DNA of 64,000 bases from JAJFUI01 sp963754135 (GTDB lineage Bacteria; Planctomycetota; Planctomycetia; Pirellulales; Thermoguttaceae). Shown here piece after piece: positions 9,040 to 17,727 of the stretch. The translations under genes were made by a program, and so were the position numbers. How positions within the stretch are numbered: position 1 is the first letter of the stretch; every line of letters starts with the position of its first letter. Where the stretch lies: contig CAVWEY010000003.1 in NCBI GenBank assembly GCA_963754135.1, forward strand, positions 868,001 to 932,000, given 5' to 3'. The notes beneath the pieces were generated by a model. It was not told where the DNA came from, searched no databases, and saw only the letters and a program-made list of their open reading frames with translations.

Positions 9040-9286
9040 ATGAAGAGGCTACTGATATTAACGGTTCTCGGGGCGCTGTTGGGCGGCGCGGCGGGATGCC
9101 GGTTCTGGGACTGCCTGTGGCGTGGTCCGCAGTACCCGGCCTGCCAGCCCGCCTGCTCCAGCCCTGCGCAAACCCCTGCCCAGCGTACACTCCTTGCGAT
9201 CCTTGTGCCGGCGCGCGGCCGCTACCATGCCGCCGGTGACCGTGGCGCCTGGAACGCCAACCTACGTGCCGGGACCGGCGCCTTGA
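9040..9286 (+). CDS. Small Cys/Pro-rich lipoprotein, two frameshifts
   Basis: Unrecognised small lipoprotein. It begins MKRLLILTVLGALLGGAAGC, a lipoprotein signal ending in an AAGC lipobox, with AGGA just upstream. Two single-base losses split the frame: at about 9166 (CCTGCGCAAAC) and about 9211 (GGCGCGCGGCC). When corrected the mature part reads through CPAYTPCDPCAGA and ends MPPVTVAPGTPTYVPGPAP, stop 9284-9286. It is a sibling of the next gene: the signal peptides are nearly identical, so they are probably a tandem duplication. It is likely anchored in a membrane; function unknown. Confidence 0.6.
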
Positions 9287-9306
9287 TTGGAAGGAGGCCA
9301 ATCATC

Positions 9307-9600
9307 ATGAAGAGACTACTGGTTGTTGCGGTATTGGGGACGTTGTTGGGCGTGGCCGGCGGTTGCCGCATCGGCGAGTGCTGGACCTACGCCTGGAACT
9401 CCCGCTTCCACCCCGAGCGGAACGTGAGGCAGCAGCCCTGCGTCATGGTCGATCCGTGTTGCGATCCGTGCTGTGGCGGCGAGACGGTGATCACGTCCGG
9501 TCCGGGTTGCGGTTGCGGCTGTGGCGGGGCGGCGGTGACGCCCGCCCCGAGTTGCGGTTGCGGCGGAGGGGCGGTGCTGCCCGGTCCCGTCGGACGCTGA
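9307..9600 (+). CDS. Small Cys/Gly-rich lipoprotein
   Basis: Unrecognised 97-residue lipoprotein. MKRLLVVAVLGTLLGVAGGC is a clear lipoprotein signal. The mature part is rich in Cys and Gly (DPCCDPCC, GCGCGCGG, SCGCGGG). GGAGG lies 11 bases before ATG 9307, a good ribosome site. It follows its paralogue by 20 bases and is likely co-transcribed. The Cys clusters could bind metal or form disulfides; I infer nothing more specific. Confidence 0.75.
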   Translation: MKRLLVVAVLGTLLGVAGGCRIGECWTYAWNSRFHPERNVRQQPCVMVDPCCDPCCGGETVITSGPGCGCGCGGAAVTPAPSCGCGGGAVLPGPVGR

Positions 9601-9696
9601 CCACACGTTGCCCGCGGCACACGAGTTCATCGCGCGTCGGCCGTGCAATCCTGAACACGGCCGACCGCGATGGACGCCGGGTGTAGGACGATCGCG

Positions 9697-9773
9697 TGGC
9701 ACGCCCTGAAAGGGCGTGGGGCGCATCACGATTGGATTTGGCGGTTCACCACGCCCTTTCAGGGCGTGCCACC
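9697..9773. repeat. Paired palindrome, family A, at the FemAB-like 3' end
   Basis: 24-base inverted arms (9697-9720, 9750-9773). The right arm is translated at the C-terminus of the minus-strand acyltransferase (VARPERAW). Confidence 0.88.
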
Positions 9774-10989
9774 CGGATCGGCAACCTCCGTCCCTGCCAC
9801 CAGCGTGCCAGCCGAAGCAGTTGCGTGCGGGGCGCCAGCGGCGGGAAGTGGCTCAGGCGGAGCACGGGAACCACCCGCGTCTGGAAGTATCGCTTGCTCT
9901 CCAGCGAGCCGACGCCCATGTCGTAGAGGCGGTCGCGGCGGGCGAAGCTGTCGCGCAACGTGTAGGCCAGCAGGACGTTGCCCGCCCCTTCCGGCGCCCG
10001 CGCCGGGTCGTATCCCCGCCGCAGTCCGTACACGTAACCGCGGTAGTGATAGCCGTAGATGAACGCCACCGGCGAGCCGTCCAGGAGCAGAAGATTCAGG
10101 TCCACAGCGCCGGCCTGGGCGGCGGCCTGGTGGACTTCGCGCAAGAAAGCGCGGACCGACTGGTGCGAGAGGGTCGTGCCGTTGGTGGCGGCCGCCTGCC
10201 AGCTTCGCCGCGCCAGCTCTTCGCAGGCGTCGTAGAGGTCCCAACGGGGCGAGCCGTCGTCGTGCGGTGCCGGCGAGAAAAGGGGGACAGGCGCGCTTTG
10301 TGCGGGCGAGAAAGGGGGACGGGCGCACTTTGTGCGAAGCACCCTTCGGGCCGTTCCGGCAAAGCGCGCCTGTCCCCCTTTTCCGCCGGGCGGTAGCGCA
10401 CGTAGTCCAGCTTGCCCTGCCCGGAGAGCTTCCGTTCGGCGTGTCGGAACCGCCGCAGCCAGGCCCCTTTCCGCGACGACCAGTATGCCTCCCACGTCCC
10501 CCCCAGATCGACGACCGCGGTGCGGTCCGATTCGGTTGTGTAGGCTTGAAAACCCGCGGCGCGCATGGTGCGTTGGATTTCGCGGGGATCCGTTTCAATG
10601 GCCCCCTGCCAGCGGAGTTCAAGCAGGTCCCAATCTCGCCGGGTGCGTTGGATGTGCTCCAATCCGGCGGCCAACGCGGCGGCCGGGTCGGCCGCAATCG
10701 GCCCGTAGAAGGAGCCCCAGGCGTGCAGGGGAAAGGTGAGGACGCGGAGCGGACCGACCTTCGAGTTTTCCCGCCGCACGACCAAGGGCAGGATGCCCGC
10801 CGCGCGGTCCTCGCCCCGGACGGCCAGCACGCGGAGTTTCTGTTCCGCGCCGAAATGCCGCCAGTAGATCTGCAACCAGGGAAGCGACTGGAAAAAAGAT
10901 GCCCCCGGGGTTTGACGGAGCAGGTCTTCCCAATCCCCGGATAGGGGGATCAAGTCCTCAATTCGGTTGATTTCAAATACTTGGGGCAT
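9746..10989 (-). CDS. FemAB/GNAT-like acyltransferase (Acetyltransf_6), interrupted by a palindromic element
   Basis: Resembles the GNAT-fold acyltransferases of the CelD/FemAB group often found near exopolysaccharide genes. ATG 10989 gives MPQVFEINRIEDLIPLSGDW and SFFQSLPWLQIYWRHFG, typical of the family's N-lobe. The C-lobe, in another frame, has SPRWDLYDACEELARRSW, AFIYGYHYRGYVYGLRRGYDP, GNVLLAYTLRD and YDMGVGS. Between the lobes (about 10268-10390) lies a three-armed palindromic element of about 120 bases that is not read in one frame. Removing it joins YRPA to HDDGSPRWDL cleanly. The gene is either broken by this insertion or the element contains a base-loss error. Confidence 0.7.
10268..10390. 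repeat. Three-armed palindromic element, family B (AAAAGGGGGACAGG)
   Basis: Two left arms of the type GAAAAGGGGGACAGGCGCGC (near 10271 and 10300) and one right arm (near 10363-10383) surround a spacer containing GAAGCACCCTTCGGGCCG. The spacer and arms recur at 36484-36570. It lies inside the FemAB-like gene. Confidence 0.85.
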
Positions 10990-11055
10990 AACAAAGCCTA
11001 CGTCATTCGTCCTTCGAGCTTGGTCATTCCGGTTCGGTCCCCTTCGATAGGAGGG

Positions 11056-11083
11056 TAGACGGAATTCCGGCGGGAATTATAAT
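11056..11083 (+). promoter_or_regulatory. Candidate sigma-70 type promoter for ferredoxin-apbE
   Basis: -35 TAGACG (11056-11061), 16-base spacer, -10 TATAAT (11078-11083). It implies a leader of about 190 bases before the ferredoxin, containing a CCCCGAG/CTCGGGG inverted repeat (about 11107-11142). Nothing else was recognised in 10990-11276. Confidence 0.4.
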
Positions 11084-11276
11084 AGGGGTAACTGTCTCTT
11101 CCTCCCCGAGCGCACACATCACACAAAACGAACTCGGGGCGAGACATGTGGGCTGCGACCGGTCGATCCAGACGCCGTGATCGCGGCCCTTTTTGTTCCT
11201 GCCCTTGGTTTGCCGGCAGAAATGGAATAGACTTGAATTCTCGGTTGGTTCCCATCCTGACTTGCGGAGATATTCA

Positions 11277-11450
11277 ATGGCAGCGGTAGTAGACCCGGAA
11301 AAGTGCACCGGATGTGAAACGTGTGTGGAGTCCTGCCCGCTGGACGCAATTGCCATGAAAGACGGCTTGGCGGTCGTCGATGCGGATACGTGCGGCGACT
11401 GCGGGGCGTGCGTGGACGTGTGTCCCGTGGAAGCCATCAGTCTCGACTAG
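11277..11450 (+). CDS. 2[4Fe-4S] ferredoxin
   Basis: Small electron carrier of 57 residues. Two complete cluster motifs are visible: CTGCETCVESCP and CGDCGACVDVCP, the classical CX2CX2CX3CP pattern. ATG 11277 follows GGAG by seven bases. Its TAG stop overlaps the GTG start of the apbE-like gene (TAGTG), so the two are translationally coupled. This suggests that the ferredoxin and a flavinylated partner serve one electron-transfer system; the partner is not visible here. Confidence 0.93.
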   Translation: MAAVVDPEKCTGCETCVESCPLDAIAMKDGLAVVDADTCGDCGACVDVCPVEAISLD

Positions 11451-12544
11451 TGTGCCGCGAGAATCACGACCTGCTGATCCACGTCTCGCGCCGGGCGATG
11501 GCGTGCCAGTTCGAGGTCTGTTTTCCCGCCGGGCGGTGCCCCGAGGGGACCCGCTTCGCCCTGGAGTCGCTCCACTCGGTCGAGACGGTCGAGGCGCAAC
11601 TCTCCTTCTTCCGGCCCGAGAGCTTGGTCTCAGGGATTAACCGGGCGGCGACCGAGGGGCCGGTTCCGGTCGAGCCGTGGCTGTTTGAGTTGCTCGAACT
11701 GGCCTCGAGGCTCTACGAGGAGACCGGCGGGGCCTACGACATCACGTCGGCGCCGCTCTGGGAGGCGTGGGGATTTGCCCGCCGGGCGGGCGAAATCCCC
11801 TCCGAAGCGGAGTTGGCCGAGGCGCGGTCGTCCGTTGGCGGCCATCTGCTGGAGCTTGACCCCGCGGGGCAGACCGTCCGCTTCCGCCGGCCGGGCGTGC
11901 GGATCAATCTAGCCAGCATCGGCAAGGGATACGCCTTGGACGTCTGCGCCGAGCGGCTGCTGGCGTTGGGTATGACCGACTTCCTCCTCCACGCCGGCCA
12001 GAGCAGCGTGTTGGCCCGCGGCTCGCCACTGGCCGCCGACCACCGCTTCGCGGCGGTGCCCGCGGCCAGCCCTCCAGCCGAAGCGGCCAGCCCTTGTACG
12101 CCGCCAAATCCCAAATCCCAAATCCCAAATCAGCAAATCCCGTGGGAGGTCGGCGTCGCTGATCCCAGCCGACCACCGCTTCGCGGCGGTGCCCGCGGCC
12201 GGCGGCTGGCGCTTGTGCGGCTCCGCGACCGGGCGTTGGGGACCTCTTCGGCGCAGTTCCAGTCCTTTCGCCGCGGCGGACGCCGCTACGGGCACATCCT
12301 CGATCCGCGCAGCGGCCGGCCGGCCGAGGGCGTGCTCTCGACGACCGTGACGGCGCCGACCGCCGCGATGGCCGACGCCCTCTCGACGGCCTTCTACGTG
12401 ATGGGCCCCGAGCCGTCGCTGGCCTATTGCCGCACCCGCCCGGAAATCGGCCTCGTGATGGCCTGCCCCGGCCGGCAGGGGCGGGACGTGGAAACCTTCA
12501 CGAGCGGATTCGCCGAGGGTGAGTTGACAATGTGCGGGGATTGA
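11450..12544 (+). CDS. apbE: ApbE-like FAD:protein FMN transferase with in-frame repeat insertion
   Basis: Attaches FMN to threonine of target flavoproteins, using FAD. The family core is present: MACQFEVCF, FRPESLVSGINRA, YDITSAPLWEAWGF, NLASIGKGYALDVCAERL (the IGKGYA.D flavin/Mg site), LLHAGQSSVLARGS, and the C-terminal HILDPRSGRP and TAAMADALSTAFYVMG. GTG 11450 overlaps the ferredoxin stop; ATG 11498 is an alternative. About 56 residues between LARGS and the following GRRLALVRL strand are coded by two palindromic units and an AAATCCC direct repeat (12030-12205), in frame. No export signal or lipobox is seen, so cytosolic action is likely. Confidence 0.85.
   Translation: MCRENHDLLIHVSRRAMACQFEVCFPAGRCPEGTRFALESLHSVETVEAQLSFFRPESLVSGINRAATEGPVPVEPWLFELLELASRLYEETGGAYDITSAPLWEAWGFARRAGEIPSEAELAEARSSVGGHLLELDPAGQTVRFRRPGVRINLASIGKGYALDVCAERLLALGMTDFLLHAGQSSVLARGSPLAADHRFAAVPAASPPAEAASPCTPPNPKSQIPNQQIPWEVGVADPSRPPLRGGARGRRLALVRLRDRALGTSSAQFQSFRRGGRRYGHILDPRSGRPAEGVLSTTVTAPTAAMADALSTAFYVMGPEPSLAYCRTRPEIGLVMACPGRQGRDVETFTSGFAEGELTMCGD
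12030..12205. repeat. In-frame compound repeat insertion in apbE
   Basis: Two copies of GCCGACCACCGCTTCGCGGC..GCCCGCGGCC (about 12034-12066 and 12168-12201) flank a run of AAATCCC direct repeats (about 12106-12138). The whole block stays in the apbE frame. A relative of the outer unit ends the UroD-like gene near 7095-7136. Confidence 0.85.
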
Positions 12545-12553
12545 CATCTCTTA

Positions 12554-12642
12554 CCGCCGCGCAACGCCCCGCGACTGCGGTCGCGGGGGAGCGGGGATAG
12601 CGATTTCCCCCGCGACTGCGGTCGCGGGGCGTTGCGCGGCGG
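12554..12642. repeat. Intergenic paired palindrome (CCCCGCGACTGCGGTCGCGGGG)
   Basis: Inverted arms 12554-12590 and 12606-12642, each a hairpin built on CCGCGACTGCGGTCGCGG, with a 15-base spacer. It may end the ferredoxin-apbE transcript. Same family at 13376-13450. Confidence 0.9.
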
Positions 12643-12750
12643 CACTTGTCTACGCCGTGGTTGTAGCGAAGCTTCATTGCCGTTAGAATAGGCCCGTTTC
12701 CGCGACGGTCGTCTCCCTTGACCCCCTCGGCAAGATAACCGACCCCCCTA

Positions 12751-13347
12751 ATGGAACCCGGTTCCTACCTGGCGATCACCGTGGTGCTGATCCTGACCGG
12801 ATCGGGACTTCCCCTTCCGGAGGAGGTCCCCATCATCACGGCCGGGATCCTGGCGGCCAACGGCACGCTCGATCCCTGGTTGGCGCTGGGCTGCTGCCTG
12901 TTCGGGGCCATCGTCGGCGACGCGATCATGTACTGGATGGGCTACCATTTCGGCCGTGGCGTGTTGCGCGACCGTCGCTGGTGGGCCCGCTGGCTCACGC
13001 CCGAGCGCGAGGCCCGCATCGAAACGCTCTTTCAGCAGCACGGCCTGAAGGTGTTTTTCGTGGTGCGCTTCCTGGTGTTCCTGCGTTCGCCGCTGTACCT
13101 GACGGCGGGCATCTTGCAGGTGTCGTTCCGCAAATTCCTGCTGATCGATCTGGTCTGCGCCACGGCCGTGGTCAGCACGTTCTTCGGGCTGACGTACTTC
13201 GTGGGCAAGAATTACGCCGAACTGTTTAAGACGGTCGAGGTTTGGGGGACGGTGGCGGCGGTGATTGGCTTAGCGGGCGTGGCCTTTTTCCTCTGGCGGC
13301 GTCACCGCCGGAAGCTGGCCGCCCGTCAAGCCAAGGAGGTGGGATAA
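12751..13347 (+). CDS. DedA/SNARE-associated family membrane protein
   Basis: Inner-membrane protein of the DedA superfamily; members are proposed lipid scramblases/transporters. N-terminal SGLPLPEEVPIITAGILAA carries the family's P.P.E motif. FGAIVGDAIMYWMGYHFGR matches the G...GD...Y..G..FG signature, and FVVRFLVFLRSPLYLTAGI matches the conserved R.....R.P....AG. The last helix (VAAVIGLAGVAFFLWRR) is followed by a basic tail. Length 198 is normal. The stop overlaps the next gene's ATG (TAATG), so the two form a coupled pair. Confidence 0.88.
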   Translation: MEPGSYLAITVVLILTGSGLPLPEEVPIITAGILAANGTLDPWLALGCCLFGAIVGDAIMYWMGYHFGRGVLRDRRWWARWLTPEREARIETLFQQHGLKVFFVVRFLVFLRSPLYLTAGILQVSFRKFLLIDLVCATAVVSTFFGLTYFVGKNYAELFKTVEVWGTVAAVIGLAGVAFFLWRRHRRKLAARQAKEVG

Positions 13348-14489
13348 TGCGCGCCAGGCTGCCATTGTCGCGTAAACGCCCCGCGACTGCGGTTGCGGGG
13401 GGAAATGCCGCTCCAGCCCCCCGCGACCGCAGTCGCGGAGCGTTTTCCCGTCACGGCATCATGCACTTGACCCGGAACGCGGCCGGATGCCGCGTCTGCT
13501 GTTTCCTCATGGCGGCAATGCTGCTGGGTCTGACGGCGGCCGGCGCGGCACTGGCCCAGGACACGCTGCTTGGCAACATGATGCGGGCCCAAAAGGATTG
13601 GCTCTGGTTCAGCATCGTCGACGGCCGGATGTCGCTCCGCTGGACCCGGTTGGGCAACATCCAGCCAACCACCGCTCACAGTGCGGTGGGGAAAGAGACG
13701 TTCAAGCTCGGCACCGAGAACGGACAGCCGAGACTGAGCTACGAGCGCACCAGCGACACGGAGTTGCTGAAGGTCGAAGTGGCCGGCACAGGCGACGACG
13801 TCCGCGTCAGCCGCGCGCCGCAGGGAAAATCGACGCTGCCGGCCCTGGATTTCCGGCAGGTCCCCGGCGAGCCGGTGGTTCTCAAGCTGGGGACCGGCTC
13901 CGGGCAGCAGGTCTTCCGTGCCGCCGATCTGTGGCGGCTGGCGATCCAAGAGCCGAAGGAGTGCGGCCGGCACCTGTTCCCGCTGCTGGACGCGCTGCGG
14001 CCCGGCTCGAAGTTGGCCGACGCGGTGACGGAGATCGAGGCGAAGCTGGTGGAAGAGGCGGGCGGGGAGGGCGTCGCCCAACGGGCCCGCTGGGCGGCCT
14101 TGGTCCGCCAACTGGGCGACGACAGCTTCGCCCGGCGCGAGGCGGCCGACCGGGAGTTGCGGTCCGGCGGCCCCGCCCTGGTGGCCTACGTGCGGCGTCT
14201 AGACTTCCGCCGGCTGGATGCCGAGCAGCGGTTCCGCATCCGCCGGATTCTGGAGGCCGTGCCCGTGCAGAACGGAGACGATTTGCCCCAGCAGGCCGCG
14301 GCCTCGTTGGCCGCCGACCCGGCCGTTTGGCTGGCCTTGTTGGGCCGACCGGAGCTTGCCACCCGCCAGAGCGCCGCGGGCCAACTCGCCGCGCTGCTGG
14401 GCGGGCCGGTCGGCGTCGACCCTGCCGCCGGACCGGAAAGCCAAAAAGACAAGCGGGAGCAACTCCGCCGGCGGATCGAGCAGAAGTGA
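13347..14489 (+). CDS. Secreted HEAT-like hypothetical protein
   Basis: Unrecognised exported protein. ATG 13347 overlaps the dedA stop and follows AAGGAGG at a good distance. However, the first 38 residues are coded by a palindromic element (13376-13450), and a real signal peptide (CCFLMAAMLLGLTAAGAALAQ) starts after the internal ATG 13461. The repeat thus appears to have been inserted between the ribosome site and the signal sequence. The mature part has beta-rich sequence, then a helical repeat region (ALVRQLGDDSFARREAADREL, LLGRPELATRQSAAGQLAALL) like HEAT repeats of planctomycete exported proteins. The tail is lysine-rich. Function unknown. Confidence 0.65.
   Translation: MRARLPLSRKRPATAVAGGNAAPAPRDRSRGAFSRHGIMHLTRNAAGCRVCCFLMAAMLLGLTAAGAALAQDTLLGNMMRAQKDWLWFSIVDGRMSLRWTRLGNIQPTTAHSAVGKETFKLGTENGQPRLSYERTSDTELLKVEVAGTGDDVRVSRAPQGKSTLPALDFRQVPGEPVVLKLGTGSGQQVFRAADLWRLAIQEPKECGRHLFPLLDALRPGSKLADAVTEIEAKLVEEAGGEGVAQRARWAALVRQLGDDSFARREAADRELRSGGPALVAYVRRLDFRRLDAEQRFRIRRILEAVPVQNGDDLPQQAAASLAADPAVWLALLGRPELATRQSAAGQLAALLGGPVGVDPAAGPESQKDKREQLRRRIEQK
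13376..13450. repeat. Palindrome inserted ahead of a signal peptide
   Basis: Inverted arms based on ACGCCCCGCGACTGCGGTTG and its near-complement, read in frame at the start of the HEAT-like gene. Same family as 12554-12642. Confidence 0.82.
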
Positions 14490-14495
14490 CGTGGA

Positions 14496-14577
14496 GGGTG
14501 GCACGTCCCTGAGCGGAGCGAAGGGCGTGGCTCCGCTGCCCACCACGCCCTTCGCTCCGCTCAGGGACGTGCCACCC
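14496..14577. repeat. Intergenic paired palindrome, family A variant (GTCCCTGAGCGGAGCGAAGG)
   Basis: Perfect 35-base inverted arms (14496-14530, 14543-14577) with a 12-base spacer. It fills the gap between the HEAT-like gene and the flavoprotein, whose ATG follows three bases later. Confidence 0.92.
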
Positions 14578-14580
14578 AAA

Positions 14581-16013
14581 ATGCCCCTCGATAACGAACG
14601 TGCAATGCGTTGGGACGTCGCCATTGTGGGCGGGGGGCCGGCGGGGCTGATAGCCGCGGCCAGGGCCGCCGAGCGGGGCCGGCGGACAATCCTGCTGGAT
14701 AAGAACCGCGAGCCGGGGGTGAAAATCCTCATCTCCGGCGGCACGCGCTGCAATCTGACCCACGCCACGGACGCCCACGGCATCGTCGCCACCTTCGGAC
14801 CCGCCGGCCGGTTCCTGCACTCCGCCCTGGCCGCGCTCGGGCCGCAGCAGGTCGTCGATCTGTTCGAGGCCGAGGGGGTGCCGACCAAGGTTGAAGCCGG
14901 CGGAAAGGTGTTTCCCACGAGCGACCGGGCCTCGGACGTCCGCGCCGCGCCGTGCGCCGCGTCAAGCGGAGCGGCTGCACGCTCGCTTTGGGCGAACCGC
15001 TGGTGGAAATCATTGATCTCTCTCCAGCTTTCAACAGCGACAAAACGCCCCGCCATTGCAATGGCGGGGGTTCGGCGACCGGCTTCCGACTGGTCACGCC
15101 TGCTCGAACGATCGAGGCGGAGAAGGTCATTTTGGCGACCGGCGGGCAGTCGTACCCGGCCTGCGGCACCACGGGCGACGGCTACCGCTGGGCGGCCGCG
15201 CTGGGGCATCGCATCGTCGCGCCCCGCCCGGCCCTGGTCCCTGTGACCAGCCACGCCCCGTGGGTGCTGGCCTTGCAGGGCGTCACGCTGCCGGATGTCA
15301 TCGTGCAGGTGGTCGATTTGGGGCACGACGTTGGGGCGGTGCAGCAAGTTGGGGCGGCAGTTGTACTGCCGCCCCCGTCGCCCGCCGTTCCGGGGCGGCA
15401 GTACAACTGCCGCCCCAACCGTGACTGCCGCCCCAACCGTCGCAGTGGCACGACGGGTTGCCTAGCCACGAGCCGGGGGGCAATGCTTTTCGCCCATTTC
15501 GGCGTGACCGGCCCGGCCGTGATGGACGTCAGCCACGCGGTGAGCGGTTCTCCGCAGCCCAGTGCGCTCGTGCTGCGTTGCGATCTCCTGCCGGAGGCGG
15601 ACGAGGGCGAGCTGGAGGCCCGGCTGGCGCAGGCTGCGGCCGCGGAGGGCGAGCGCCGGGCGTGTACGCTGTTGGACCCCTGGCTGCCGCATCGCGTCGG
15701 CGAGACGCTCTTGGGCCTGGTGGGAACGCCCGCCGATAGGCCGTTGGCCGAGCTGTCGAAGATCGAGCGCCGCCGGTTGGCGCAAACCATCAAGCGGCTC
15801 GACATCGCCGTCAGTGGAACGATGGGCTTCCGCAAGGCCGAGTTGACGGCCGGCGGGGTCGCGCTCGATGAGGTCGATTCGCGGACCATGCAGAGCCGGC
15901 TCGTGCCGGGCCTCTGTTTCGCGGGCGAACTGCTGGACTTGAACGGCCCGGTGGGCGGCTACAACTTCCAAGCCGCCTTCAGCACCGGCTGGCTCGCGGG
16001 AGAGAGCGTTTAG
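14581..16013 (+). CDS. BaiN/RdsA-like FAD-dependent oxidoreductase (HI0933 family), frameshifted, with repeat insertion
   Basis: Two-dinucleotide-binding-fold flavoprotein of the HI0933/BaiN group; substrate unknown. FAD motif: DVAIVGGGPAGLIAAARAAE, then the family signature ISGGTRCNLTHA. One base is missing within the GCGC-rich stretch at about 14945-14962, after FPTSDRASDV. Reading resumes as VRRVKRSGCTL and VILATGGQSYPACGTTGDGY. At 15331-15445 a palindromic element of about 37 codons is inserted in frame just before AMLFAHFGVTGPAVMDVS. The C-terminus has the expected LCFAGELLDLNGPVGGYNFQ AF. ATG 14581 or 14605 could start it. It converges on the next gene with a four-base overlap of stops. 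Confidence 0.85.
15331..15445. repeat. In-frame palindromic insertion in the flavoprotein gene
   Basis: Repeated units of GGGGCGGCAGTTGTACTGCC and complement (about 15351-15415), with flanking half-units. A smaller palindrome, CCCGCCATTGCAATGGCGGG, also lies in frame in this gene near 15048-15069. Confidence 0.85.
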
Positions 16014-17350
16014 AATCGGTTCGGCCAACCCAACCGGAACCAGAGCAAGAATCCCCAGGCGGCGAGAAGGGGTGCGATGCAAACCACGATCGCGAATAGC
16101 GACGGCCAAGCCACCAAGAACAGTCCGGGCGTCAAGCGTGGTTGGTCCGTCGCAATGGCATCGGATCGTTTCGACGATCCAGGGAAGATGGCTTGCGCGG
16201 CCAGTAGGATTAAGATGAGCGAAAGGCAGCCCGACGGGCTCATAAGCAAGGACCGCAAAGCCTCCCAGACGATATCCCTGGCAACCCCATAATTGAAAAG
16301 CTGGATTCCCGTAACGATGCAAACTGCCAGCGCGACCCCTCCCAGAAGGAATATCAGGAGCCGACGCTCGTGATGGTATCGTTCTTCGTCGTGCCGCCAA
16401 GGCTCGGCCGCAGCGGCGGACCCGACTAACGGCGGCTCCGACAAGCGGCGGGCGACGGCGGTTACTAACAGCAGCGCCAGCATGACGCCGGCCACCAACC
16501 GATGCGTCGGCATGGGGATGTTGGCGGCCATGATGGGGCTGAAACCGGGGACCTCCACCAGCGCAACCCTGCCGGCCAACAGGACCGTGACAGTCAGGCT
16601 TGCGGCGAGCAATGCACCCAAGCACACCCGCAGGCGTCCCGCTGCCCGCCACCGGAAGGCAAGCAGTCGGAGCAGAACGCAACTCGCAAGAACGGAGACG
16701 ATGCCCGCGGTCGTGACATTGAAGAACCGCGCGGCCCGCGCCGGGCTAGCCGTGGCCAGCACGTCCGCCGAACACTGGAGTGGCCAAGACATTTGCATGC
16801 ATACAATGATGATATGCGTCAGGGCGTATATGGAAAGCTGGTCCAAAAGGAGCACCGCGAAAACGGCCCCCACGGCAATGCCGCCGAGGGCATCGAGGAC
16901 CCACGACCACTGGCCCTGCCGACCCCTACGCGCGAAGCGGGGCGAACTGGCCACCGCCACGATGACCGCGGTGAGCAGTACGGCCCTGCATATTTCCCGT
17001 GAATTAGCAGGCCAGAGGTTCTCAGCGCCGTCGCTCATGGCAAGGACGCGCCACGTGACGAGCCATCGGTCCAGGAAATAGCCGCCGATCAGGCAACAAA
17101 TGGCGACCCGCCAGGCGACGGCGAATTGCCAGCCCCAGCGCTCTTCGGGCGTCAAATCGCCGCTGTGCCGGTAGGTGCCCCAGAGGTCCCGCACCTGCGC
17201 CGCCAGCCCGAGCACGATCCAAAACGAGAGCGTTGCCATAGCGCCCACGTCCAGATAGTGCTCCGTCTTCCAAAAGGAAAGGCCGAGGGCAACGCTGAAC
17301 GTCAAGAGGAATAGCCCGCGTAGCGAATACTGCCAGGGTCGATTCTCCAT
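16010..17350 (-). CDS. Polytopic membrane protein of unknown function
   Basis: Planctomycete-type membrane protein without a recognised function. ATG 17350 follows GGGAGC and opens MENRPWQYSLRGLFLLTF, an N-terminal segment (Q[FY]SLR.LLLLT) seen in many planctomycete proteins. About ten further hydrophobic segments are spread over 446 residues, separated by short basic or acidic loops, such as a His/Glu-rich cytosolic loop (RHDEERYHHERR). No transporter or enzyme motif was found. It is convergent with the flavoprotein gene and its upstream neighbour is divergent. Confidence 0.7.
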   Translation of the reverse strand: MENRPWQYSLRGLFLLTFSVALGLSFWKTEHYLDVGAMATLSFWIVLGLAAQVRDLWGTYRHSGDLTPEERWGWQFAVAWRVAICCLIGGYFLDRWLVTWRVLAMSDGAENLWPANSREICRAVLLTAVIVAVASSPRFARRGRQGQWSWVLDALGGIAVGAVFAVLLLDQLSIYALTHIIIVCMQMSWPLQCSADVLATASPARAARFFNVTTAGIVSVLASCVLLRLLAFRWRAAGRLRVCLGALLAASLTVTVLLAGRVALVEVPGFSPIMAANIPMPTHRLVAGVMLALLLVTAVARRLSEPPLVGSAAAAEPWRHDEERYHHERRLLIFLLGGVALAVCIVTGIQLFNYGVARDIVWEALRSLLMSPSGCLSLILILLAAQAIFPGSSKRSDAIATDQPRLTPGLFLVAWPSLFAIVVCIAPLLAAWGFLLWFRLGWPNRF

Positions 17351-17727
17351 TGCTGCTCCCTTCCGGGCGAATCCTAGCCGGCAAGAGACCAGCCGTAAAG
17401 GGGGAACGTCATTTTGCATCCAAACCATCGGCCGGCTGGCCCGATTCTTGACCTCGACAACGCCGGCTGCCGGGCGCATGATAGTCAATGTCAGACACTC
17501 TCCCCCCTGTTGCCGATCTCCGACGCACGGGGGGAGCGGGAAGGGACCGGGAAACCGGAAATTCGAAGAGTTGCTCACCAACTGACGCCCGCCAAGCTGG
17601 GTATCCCGGTAAAACCTCGGTAACTGGGCGTGACAGCCCACGCCCGCGGGGTTACAATCGCGGCCGGTTAGAGCCGTGTTAATGTGCAGGCAAGATGCCC
17701 GCACTACAGGCGGAAAGGCCCCAATAA
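17351..17727. other. Divergent intergenic region
   Basis: The 377 bases between the membrane-protein gene and the E1 gene hold a good plus-strand promoter (17630-17658) and a short palindrome GTGCAGGCAAGATGCCCGCAC (about 17682-17702). I see no protein-like ORF or RNA gene. Confidence 0.5.
17630..17658 (+). promoter_or_regulatory. Sigma-70 type promoter for the E1 / lipoyl-KASIII pair
   Basis: -35 GTGACA (17630-17635), 17-base spacer, -10 TACAAT (17653-17658); each hexamer matches five of six consensus bases. Start of transcription would fall near 17665, about 60 bases before the E1 reading frame. Confidence 0.55.

Noticed and set aside
9040..9600. A single 186-residue protein covering both lipoprotein genes
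   Set aside because: The second half begins with its own ribosome site and lipoprotein signal; the fused reading arises from base losses in the first gene.
12106..12138. AAATCCC tandem repeats as a possible CRISPR array
   Set aside because: Units are seven bases with no unique spacers, and they stay in frame inside apbE.
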